Shown: piece by piece, positions 58,701 to 64,000 of the stretch
How positions within the stretch are numbered: the stretch's first letter is position 1
How the letters are laid out: each line of letters starts with the position of its first letter
Virus record (IMG/VR): IMGVR_UViG_3300042197_000820
Coordinates: 1 to 64,000 of that record
Strand: one strand, 5' to 3'
Length of the DNA: 64,000 bases
Source: a virus
Translations under genes and position numbers: made by a program
The notes under the pieces: generated by a model
Databases searched by the model: none
Told to the model about the DNA's origin: nothing
The model's input: the letters and a program-made list of their open reading frames with translations, nothing else

Positions 58701-58820
58701 GTAATCTACTTTCTGTTCTTTTAGTTTCGAGTACAGATCTTGGAATGCTGCCTTATACTCAAAATGATACTTATAGTTTCGGATGTGGGTATCCGAAATG
58801 TGGGCAATACGAACGCTCAC
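55704..58820 (-). CDS. Fused Mre11/SbcD nuclease and Rad50/SbcC ATPase (gp47-gp46 fusion)
   Basis: One 1038-aa chain. N-terminal nuclease: D10-T-H12, HCGDIAH (43-49), GNHD (80-83) and later YHG and GDIH motifs of metallophosphoesterases. From about 370 an ABC ATPase begins (WQIKSLEWDNLFNYG) with Walker A GIFGKNFSGKSS near 400. Long coiled coils surround a possible hook CGTQFPKC near 715 (C-x6-C rather than C-x2-C). Signature SMASGAEKT is near 948 and Walker B MILDEPGTALDE near 977. In T4 and cells the two activities are separate proteins. It resects ends for recombination-dependent replication. GTG start with TGGAG. Confidence 0.92.
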   Translation of the reverse strand: MSVRIAHISDTHIRNYKYHFEYKAAFQDLYSKLKEQKVDYIVHCGDIAHTKTQLSPEFFELASDFLSNLADIAPTYVILGNHDGNLKNSNRQDAITPIAQALGHSNLHLLKNSGEVQLNELVTLNVLSVFDEDKWVKPSDPSKINIALYHGAIGGVQTDIGWTMQGGDHGIDIFSDHDFAFLGDIHKTNQIVDTAGRVRYPGSTIQQNFGETNDKGYLLWDIRGKDDFDCSHIQVANPKPFVTINLTSTGQLPKNTNVPNGARVRLASDYNLTVQQMSRAVELAKHKFSPESVTFLSRADNKRGLGSTAITNVPKENLRDPAILEKFIREYLKDYECTEEVIQKVLELNKKYSAIVEETEEVGRNINWQIKSLEWDNLFNYGEKNRIDFESLSGIVGIFGKNFSGKSSIIDSLLFTIFNTTSKNERKNINVINQQKLSASCLVKIAVNTDIFSIERSLTKYKKKTKTEVVEEAKVELDFVKECTISDTKESMNGVSRVETDHNIRRVFGTIDDFLNTSMSSQLDGLAFVREGSTKRKEIIAKFLDLEIFEKKFRLAKDDSSDLKGALRRLEGRNFDSEIAVAHSELSDSEAELTVMLEKCKLLEQRVLEIETEIKAVEEQIKASSTEVIDGAELRNLISKYSLLALTTDGQIMENQTKIADNLALLEKIHTFLESYDYQGLIVRRENVKVLQEQLTTIEREIKLASSKTSLLDGIPCGTQFPKCKFIRDATEASESIQMKSEQATSLQEKIAEAKPDSIQADLEKYTSIVAKKEQLLGEIKNLDFHVERGQFELRKVNADLESLREKELLYEQTKEQIKNAQGLLVTLNRLKIAHKDAKKSLNDCTDRLTLIHRKIGSAEQKLEMLTNQKDELHALRTEFSAYELFMRCMHSNGIAYDIIKKQLPIINEEITKILSNLTEFNVFFEEEGDKLDIMIKHIDQDPRPLSMASGAEKTMAAMAIRLALLQVSNLPKSDIMILDEPGTALDENHLQTFTQLLDLLKTQFKTILVISHLDSLKDVVDMTIEIGNKDGFAFVNQ

Positions 58821-58842
58821 ACGAACTCCAACTTACGATCTT

Positions 58843-58871
58843 ATTATAACGCGCAGTAGTCAGACGGTCAA
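58843..58871 (-). promoter_or_regulatory. Near-consensus sigma70 promoter for the Mre11-Rad50 fusion
   Basis: Coding-sense TTGACC (58866-58871), 17-base spacer, TATAAT (58843-58848). It lies 23 bases upstream of the GTG start. Confidence 0.85.
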
Positions 58872-58883
58872 GTCAAAAAGATG

Positions 58884-59423
58884 TCACTTAGCGCGACGAG
58901 CCTTACTAGCTTCTATGGCACCGATCTGGGCTAAGGCTTTCTTTTTGCTTGGATGAGACCCAAGCTTTTTCTTTCCTTCCGAATCGTATACGTTCCACTC
59001 ATCGTCTTCGTGTTTTAGCATTTCGTCCAACTCGATTTCGATAGCCCCAGCGTGGCCACCGGCATCACGTTTAGCTAACTCAATACGGTCAGATAGATAA
59101 TGTTTGACTGTACTGAGATAGTCCGAAGCTTTTGCAATCTTAGACTGAATCCAAGCAGGGAGTTGGTCAGTATTCTTCAGCATATCGGTAAGGTCGCAAG
59201 CATACCTAGAAGCTTTGAGAAGTTCCAAACGAGCCATTTCTCCTTCATAATCTGGATCTCCAAGCATGTCGGGTGGAGGCAGTTCTTCACCGTGGTAGTT
59301 CACAAGCTCGACACTTTCCGGTTCTTGTGTGACTTCCATACCCATTTCATCCATGACTTCTTGCAAAGTAGGACCAAGCTCTTCTAACATTAGCTTTTTG
59401 AGCTTTTCATTTGATAACTTCAT
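58884..59423 (-). CDS. MKL-type capsid-targeted protein, 179 aa
   Basis: Begins MKLSNEKLKKLMLEEL, aligning residue for residue with the N-termini at 13075-13614 and 47826-48410; L13-E14-E15 fits the prohead protease. The body has an acidic N-terminal linker, then DQLPAWIQSKIAKASDYLSTVKHYL, a helical pair, and a C-terminal basic segment (WNVYDSEGKKKLGSHPSKKK onward). Function unknown. It has its own late-type motif, set between primase and the recombination gene, so late expression apart from neighbours is likely. Virion packaging is inferred. Confidence 0.65.
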   Translation of the reverse strand: MKLSNEKLKKLMLEELGPTLQEVMDEMGMEVTQEPESVELVNYHGEELPPPDMLGDPDYEGEMARLELLKASRYACDLTDMLKNTDQLPAWIQSKIAKASDYLSTVKHYLSDRIELAKRDAGGHAGAIEIELDEMLKHEDDEWNVYDSEGKKKLGSHPSKKKALAQIGAIEASKARRAK

Positions 59424-59442
59424 GTTTTCTCCTATAGCTTAG

Positions 59443-60369
59443 TTAGAAACTAAACATTTTCGTAAGTAAATAGTTTGACTGATCGATAAGTGAGGCTTCT
59501 TTCTTTCTCTTTTGGAACTCTTGTTTTGTCATTTCACCAACATCGTTGTAGCCGTCAACATCAACCATGTACACAGGATTATCATAAGCTAGCAACATTT
59601 CGAGAATGTCCATTTCTTTCTTCTTAGCATCACCATCCAGCGCAAGATAAACCGTCGCATTACGCTTGATTATCTCTTGGAATAGACGAGAGTTCTCAGT
59701 CAGTGTAGATCCAAGAAGCGGAACTGCATTATCGGCCTTGATTGCGTCGAATACGCCCTCAACCAGAGTTATGGGTCGATCCCAATCTAAGTAAAGCTCG
59801 TTAAAGATAATGTTCTTTGATGCTTGCGGATTCTTATACTTTGGAAAAGCATTCGTAAATGTACGAGAAATAAAGTAGTTGACCCACCCATCGTTATTAA
59901 ACGAAGGTACGATAATACGGTCGTAATAGGGTCCAGAAGGGCACCATCCGATCTTCCACTTCAGTATGTCTTCTCTCGTCAGGCCGCGCTCATAGAGGTA
60001 TTTGAGAGGCTTTTCAGAGCCGTCTATAAGGGTTCTGTTGGCAAGAGATTCGAACTCTTCAGGCAGGTTGATCAATGTCTCCAGTTGAGGCTTCTTATCC
60101 TGAAAAAGCTCTTCGAACTTAGAAATGTCCACATCGTCTTCATGATAAGACCAGTGTTGCTTGGCGTCAAACGACCCAAACAACTTGACCAATCTACCGA
60201 TACTTTTGCCCGTTGTATTACAAATCCAGCATTTATAAACGTTCTTATCAAAGTTTACGCTTAGCTTATGCTTATGGTGCTTGCAAAATGGGCACTTATA
60301 CAGATACTCTTCGCTCGACCGTCGTGGGAGTCCGAGAACGTCTGTCAGGATTTGTTGTTTTGTTCGCAT
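59443..60369 (-). CDS. DNA primase (zinc finger plus TOPRIM)
   Basis: Makes RNA primers with the DnaB-type helicase. Zinc site C26-P-F-C29 with C47-W-I-C50, then a TOPRIM domain with LVEGVFDAIKA near 198 (catalytic Glu) and LALDGDAKK near 243 (D-x-D). At 308 aa it is compact, similar in size to T4 gp61 (342 aa). The start overlaps the stop of the RuvC-like gene by 25 bases. Confidence 0.92.
   Translation of the reverse strand: MRTKQQILTDVLGLPRRSSEEYLYKCPFCKHHKHKLSVNFDKNVYKCWICNTTGKSIGRLVKLFGSFDAKQHWSYHEDDVDISKFEELFQDKKPQLETLINLPEEFESLANRTLIDGSEKPLKYLYERGLTREDILKWKIGWCPSGPYYDRIIVPSFNNDGWVNYFISRTFTNAFPKYKNPQASKNIIFNELYLDWDRPITLVEGVFDAIKADNAVPLLGSTLTENSRLFQEIIKRNATVYLALDGDAKKKEMDILEMLLAYDNPVYMVDVDGYNDVGEMTKQEFQKRKKEASLIDQSNYLLTKMFSF
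59466..59474 (-). promoter_or_regulatory. ACTATTTAC motif, putative late promoter of the 179-aa cargo gene
   Basis: Coding sense CAAACTATTTACTTACG, 43 bases upstream of the start at 59423 and inside the last codons of the primase gene. Confidence 0.45.
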
Positions 60370-60878
60370 AAGAAACCTGCTTTAGCAATGATGATTGAGT
60401 CCGCTTTGTCATACGACAGAGGAGCGATAGAACCCGTTCTCGTTAAAGATAACACGAACGATGGTTCATTGTCAATCAGATGCTTCAGCACGACTTCTTT
60501 AGCTTTGACGCCCTTTTCTATTTTGATGCCGCATATCTTTCTAGCTGATGTGGCAGCAATGTATTCAGGTTTGTGGCCGAAAACCTCAAAACAAATCCAA
60601 CTTACCGTACCGTTGAATGAGGATAGGGTTGACAAAGTTTTTGCAGATGAGAAGCCGGTGCTGAATGATTGCAGCGATTTCTCAATGTAAACCTTTTTGA
60701 TTTTGTATTTCTTTGATAACTCAATGATCTGCTTCTTTACATGTGATGCTTTATCAAAGATACAATCAAACTTCTTTTTGTTGCGAAAATCCCAAGCATC
60801 ATTGGTTATGATTTTACCAGAATCGTCTATGATTGTAAAGCCTGTGATGCTTGTCGAAATGTCTAATCCAAGGATCAG
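60345..60878 (-). CDS. RuvC-like Holliday junction resolvase, CTG start
   Basis: An uninterrupted frame of 177 codons with no ATG, GTG or TTG where the fold begins. From CTG 60878 it reads (M)ILGLDISTSITGFTIID, the first RNase H strand with catalytic D6; E66 follows in KKVYIEKSLQSF, and SYDKADSIIIAKAGF near the end supplies the last acidic residues, as in RuvC. The CTG overlaps the upstream stop as CTGA, the same geometry as ATGA couplings elsewhere. The first ATG (MSTLSS) would delete two catalytic residues. It resolves branched DNA before packaging. Confidence 0.8.
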   Translation of the reverse strand: MILGLDISTSITGFTIIDDSGKIITNDAWDFRNKKKFDCIFDKASHVKKQIIELSKKYKIKKVYIEKSLQSFSTGFSSAKTLSTLSSFNGTVSWICFEVFGHKPEYIAATSARKICGIKIEKGVKAKEVVLKHLIDNEPSFVLSLTRTGSIAPLSYDKADSIIIAKAGFLCEQNNKS

Positions 60879-61444
60879 GGGACACCACGCACTGGATTCA
60901 CATCCACATAATCGACTTGTACCATTCCTAGGTCAGTGAAATGAGTTACCAACTCGGGATGATTATCAACAATCTTTGCAAGTGTATCAACGAAGCTTTG
61001 CTGTGCCGGTGTAAACCCCTCAGTTGGCTTACCATCCCTCATTTTAGCAAGTTTAACTTGCAAATCCATAGTAGCCTCTTCGGCATTTACTTTCGATTTC
61101 AAGTCTGGCTTGCTGTTAATATAATGTTGTAGTGCCCCTAATAAAACTTTCGGTGAAGCCGATTCAGATTTAGCAACTTGCGAAGTTGTTGGTGGGGCTG
61201 GTTCTGCTGCTTTAGCCGATCCGCCGCCCATTGCTAGACTTGCGGCTAAACCTGCTGTTGCTAACCCCCGACCTAGTTTCCCCAAGATACCTTCTTCTAG
61301 ATTCTCTTCATACGCATCTAACATATTTCTAAAAGATTTGTCTAGTTCAGCAAGTTCTTCAGGAGAAAGAGACATACCAGAAGCTTGTTCTGAAACTACA
61401 AACTTAGTCCAGTTTTCCATTATTAGTTTCATAGAAGCCATCAT
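60875..61444 (-). CDS. Putative capsid-targeted internal protein, 189 aa
   Basis: The N-terminus MMASMKLIMENWTKFVVSE resembles T4-type capsid-targeting sequences (short, amphipathic, ending in Glu), with the likely functional start at the inner MKL. A hydrophobic Ala/Gly stretch (about 60-80, GLATAGLAASLAMGGGSAKAAE) could be a second membrane-active or signal-like segment, then a Pro/Ser linker and a helical C-terminal domain of about 90 residues. It has its own late-type motif. No family recognised. Confidence 0.6.
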   Translation of the reverse strand: MMASMKLIMENWTKFVVSEQASGMSLSPEELAELDKSFRNMLDAYEENLEEGILGKLGRGLATAGLAASLAMGGGSAKAAEPAPPTTSQVAKSESASPKVLLGALQHYINSKPDLKSKVNAEEATMDLQVKLAKMRDGKPTEGFTPAQQSFVDTLAKIVDNHPELVTHFTDLGMVQVDYVDVNPVRGVP

Positions 61445-61455
61445 TTTCCCTCTCT

Positions 61456-61464
61456 ATAAATAGT
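61456..61464 (-). promoter_or_regulatory. ACTATTTAT motif, putative late promoter
   Basis: Coding sense AATACTATTTATAGAGAGG, 11 bases before the start at 61444. The motif flows straight into the ribosome binding site, so the leader would be very short. Confidence 0.55.
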
Positions 61465-61467
61465 ATT

Positions 61468-62631
61468 TTATAGGTCTAACTTCAGTTTGAAAGTATAGTC
61501 TCTTTCTAATGTCTTTCTAACCGGTTTTGCTAGTTTTGCAATACCAATAATATTCTGGTCTTCATCATATAGGGCGATTTTGGAAATAAAAGTTTGTCTT
61601 TCAAAACTAGCAGTTTGTGTAATATATGAAGCAGAAACTGTATTTTTTATATCTAACTCATTTTCAATAAATCTAGTTTTTGAAACAGAAGCAGATCTGT
61701 TCATCCTTTGAGTATACTTTATGAATGTTGGGTTGTTGCTAAAATCTAGTTCTCCCTGTGGAGCAGCACAAAGCATTGTTATTGTTGGAACAAAGTTTGT
61801 TGCCTCAAAAGTAATATTATAGCTAGAAGAAAGTTCTGCATTTATGGTTGTTCCGTCATTTAGACCAGTTCCAAAATAAATCCATTTAGGCTGATCTGCA
61901 ACTCCCGGCGAATCAGGATAATCATAGGTTTGGCTAGTAATATCCCAAGCACCGGTAAGAATCATAAATCCTTCATCATATAGGACAACACCAGCAACAG
62001 AACCGGAACCAGCAGAACCTGAAGGGCCAACTTGCACCAGTTCTCCATTTCCTCTGACATCTTGTAGTTCTCCTATTAGAGTGCCTGTTATGTAATATTG
62101 AAGGCTTATAGTTTTCTTTCTAAGTTTCGAGCCATAGAAAATGTTTGGAACATTAATCAAGTTCAAAGCCATAGATGACTTATCGCCTAGACTTGAGCTA
62201 AAACTATAGAAAGGTGATTTTACCCTATAATAGTTTAAAGTATTTTTAAGAGCAGTTACTTTTGGACGGCTAGTATTAACAGCAAAAAACTCTCTACTAA
62301 GTGAGGAGGTTAGAGGATAAGTACCCGTGATAACTTGGCCTAATCCATATGCGGTGGCAAACTGCGTATCACTAGTCTCTCTAAAAGCTACAGCTTCACC
62401 GGTTTTTACGGTAAATGGGTATATTAAACCAGTAGTTGTATTTCTGTCTATATTTTCTTCAAACAAAGAAAGGGTTCCAATAGGTGCAGCCACGCTTCCC
62501 GTGAATGAACCTGATTGCAACCCTTTGTTGTTGTAATAAACTTTAGTGTTGTGAACGAAAAACTCTTGCTTTACTTGAGCTTCGATCTGATTTGTAAAAA
62601 TGTCAGTTTCTTTGAACTTATAAAGATACAC
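61468..62631 (-). CDS. Tail/baseplate structural protein, 387 aa
   Basis: Beta-rich, Thr/Ser/Asn/Gly-rich. The C-terminal block NNPTFIKYTQRMN, ISKIALYDEDQNIIGIAKLAKPVRK and a final FKLKLDL strand is shared with the upstream gene (NPTYLSSSQ, VGMYSADRELLAVAKLSEPLRK, LRVRLDY), so the two are paralogues. Likely baseplate periphery or fibre-attachment protein. No named family shown. Confidence 0.65.
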   Translation of the reverse strand: MYLYKFKETDIFTNQIEAQVKQEFFVHNTKVYYNNKGLQSGSFTGSVAAPIGTLSLFEENIDRNTTTGLIYPFTVKTGEAVAFRETSDTQFATAYGLGQVITGTYPLTSSLSREFFAVNTSRPKVTALKNTLNYYRVKSPFYSFSSSLGDKSSMALNLINVPNIFYGSKLRKKTISLQYYITGTLIGELQDVRGNGELVQVGPSGSAGSGSVAGVVLYDEGFMILTGAWDITSQTYDYPDSPGVADQPKWIYFGTGLNDGTTINAELSSSYNITFEATNFVPTITMLCAAPQGELDFSNNPTFIKYTQRMNRSASVSKTRFIENELDIKNTVSASYITQTASFERQTFISKIALYDEDQNIIGIAKLAKPVRKTLERDYTFKLKLDL

Positions 62632-62647
62632 AACACCCTCTCCCGTA

Positions 62648-63751
62648 TTAGTAGTCTAGTCGGACTCTTAGGGTGAGTTCGTTGCTTGGATCCTTGCGAA
62701 GTGGCTCAGAAAGCTTGGCAACTGCCAAGAGTTCACGATCAGCAGAGTACATACCGACCGAGGTGACGTATGCTACTGGCGGATCTGTCCTTCGTGTTTT
62801 AACACGGATCTGGCTGGAGCTTAGGTAAGTTGGATTTGCACTATAGTTAAACTCATTATGATTTACCCGGCAGAAGTAGACAGTAGAGTTCAACTCTGTA
62901 GTATTATTGAACGACATGTTGTAAATACGATTACGCAAGAATGCCGAACCAGAATCGATTGGCTGTGTTGTTGCGATTGTTGTAAAGTTAGCGCCAGAAC
63001 CAGACAGTGAACCAGCGGTCATGGAAGCTGACAAAATACCATTATTGGCTGTATTATAAAATAGTTCTAATGCATTAAGAACAACAATACCGGCTTGATA
63101 GTAAATCAAACCTACTGGTTGGGCTGAAGCACCGCCAGCCTGAATGCTGGTACCGTCAATCGGGGAGCCAGCAGAGTTAGTAGCATATAGAATACCATAT
63201 TCTCCAGCGGGAGAGTTAATACGGTAAGTTGTAGCAGCACCAGAATCGATTATTGATATTCTGTTAGTAAAATCTGAAGGGGCACTGAATGTACCAGTTA
63301 CCCCCAACTCCATAGAGAATGTGCCCTTCTTAATCTCATCTTTTGTTAAAAGACGCGAAAAACTTAAGAATAAGGCACCATTGATCTTGTCACCGGCTGT
63401 TAAGTTTCCGTCCTGATCAAACTGACGGACTGAACCTGTCTCATCGAAACCTACAAGAACTTGCGCCATCTGGTTGTAAATGGCTCCTTTCTTAGCTTGT
63501 TGATTTGTGACAGAAGAATAGGAACCCCAAGCAGGACTAGTTGCCAACGTGATATCGAAGATATGGTTAGCTGACGAAGAGAGATAAGGGTAATCATAGA
63601 CTGATGTGAACATCCCGTGTGAGTATGTCTTGATATTATTACCAGAATATGTACCAGATACGATAGAACCAGTAATCGGAATAGACTCATTCAAGAGTGT
63701 TCTTGTATTGGTTATATCATTAGATGAAAACGATTTATAAACGCTAGCCAT
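62648..63751 (-). CDS. Tail/baseplate structural protein, 367 aa
   Basis: Paralogue of the next gene, with the same C-terminal plan ending LRVRLDY and a Ser/Thr/Gly-rich beta body (SSNDITNTRTLLNESIPITG at the N-terminus). It probably assembles in the same structure as its neighbour. Sixteen bases separate the two genes. Confidence 0.65.
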   Translation of the reverse strand: MASVYKSFSSNDITNTRTLLNESIPITGSIVSGTYSGNNIKTYSHGMFTSVYDYPYLSSSANHIFDITLATSPAWGSYSSVTNQQAKKGAIYNQMAQVLVGFDETGSVRQFDQDGNLTAGDKINGALFLSFSRLLTKDEIKKGTFSMELGVTGTFSAPSDFTNRISIIDSGAATTYRINSPAGEYGILYATNSAGSPIDGTSIQAGGASAQPVGLIYYQAGIVVLNALELFYNTANNGILSASMTAGSLSGSGANFTTIATTQPIDSGSAFLRNRIYNMSFNNTTELNSTVYFCRVNHNEFNYSANPTYLSSSQIRVKTRRTDPPVAYVTSVGMYSADRELLAVAKLSEPLRKDPSNELTLRVRLDY

Positions 63752-63766
63752 TTTGTTATTCCTTTA

Positions 63767-64000
63767 TCAGATCTTTATATATCTAACTGGTATTTCAATC
63801 TTATATCCAGTGGTGATACCTTCTACCTCTATAAAGGTATCGATATACTTAACGCTAACAGTGTTAACAGTACCTGTTCCGCCCAACTCTGTAAATAGAG
63901 CGTTAGAGCTTCGTAGATTTTCACTAGCGGCGATTTTAAAGGCCAAAGTGGTGCCTCTTGAACCAGCAATAACTTCCGTATTTGGAGAGTCACTTGTGAC
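63767..64000 (-). CDS. Partial gene, C-terminal 77 residues of a structural protein
   Basis: The frame is open from the right edge of the window to TGA at 63767-63769. The visible end reads TLAFKIAASENLRSSNALF, then VKYIDTFIEVEGITTGYKIE and PVRYIKI, a beta-rich ending typical of tail or baseplate proteins. The 5' end lies outside the window. Confidence 0.6.
   Translation of the reverse strand, partial: VTSDSPNTEVIAGSRGTTLAFKIAASENLRSSNALFTELGGTGTVNTVSVKYIDTFIEVEGITTGYKIEIPVRYIKI

Noticed and set aside
60345-60635. Short 96-aa version of the resolvase starting at the first ATG
   Set aside because: It would lack the first two catalytic acidic residues, and the fold clearly continues upstream to the CTG at 60878.

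Overview
The window is part of the genome of a large, strictly lytic-looking tailed bacteriophage of the contractile-tail (myovirus) type with a T4-type morphogenesis core. Every gene I can support lies on the minus strand, so genes are read from high to low coordinates. They are tightly packed, often with ATGA or GTGA start/stop overlaps. I see no tRNA, rRNA, insertion sequence, integrase or CRISPR array. The T4-type core is recognisable: large terminase, portal, prohead protease, scaffold, major capsid protein, neck proteins, sheath, tube, gp26-type baseplate protein, UvsX recombinase, gp32-type SSB, DnaB-type helicase and primase. The replicative polymerase, however, is a bacterial DnaE-type (family C) enzyme. 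The host cannot be named from the sequence.

Layout in gene order, high to low coordinates. 64.0-61.5 kb holds tail/baseplate structural proteins. 61.4-58.9 kb holds two predicted capsid-targeted proteins around a RuvC-like resolvase and a TOPRIM primase. 58.8-55.7 kb holds one giant gene fusing an Mre11/SbcD nuclease to a Rad50/SbcC ATPase. 55.7-54.6 kb is a candidate lysis cassette (holin and spanin-like proteins). 54.6-40.7 kb is the head module: terminase, portal, connector-like proteins, capsid-internal proteins, protease, scaffold and capsid, with a ribosomal protein bS21 homologue inside it. 40.6-23.7 kb is the neck/tail module: decoration-like protein, neck proteins, sheath, tube, gp26-like protein, tape measure, two paralogous tube-cap-like proteins, a LysM protein and large baseplate proteins. 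23.7-22.8 kb is an amidase endolysin.

Below 22.8 kb lie replication and nucleotide metabolism: a short family A polymerase, a tubulin-like or Rossmann protein, SSB, UvsX, a deaminase, a 5'-3' nuclease, helicase and a class II ribonucleotide reductase. Then comes an almost gap-free operon (13.0-4.3 kb) with a GroES-like protein, ThyX, glutaredoxin, a nucleotidyltransferase-like protein and DnaE. UV endonuclease UvsE, dUTPase and an IMPDH/GMP reductase-family enzyme complete the module.

Two promoter classes appear to organise expression. Sigma70-like sites (TTGACS-N17-TATAAT) precede replication and metabolism genes. A different repeated motif, ACTATTTAT or ACTACTTAT in the coding sense, sits 10-30 bases upstream of structural and lysis genes, often just after a terminator hairpin; I infer a late promoter.

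The most striking observation is a Dps/ferritin-like protein (13.1-13.6 kb). It sits among early genes but has its own late-type motif and terminator, and its N-terminus MKLTKAQLKKIILEEV is shared with two other proteins and ends in a predicted prohead-protease site. Together these suggest a capsid-cargo system in which a DNA-protecting ferritin may be loaded into the virion.
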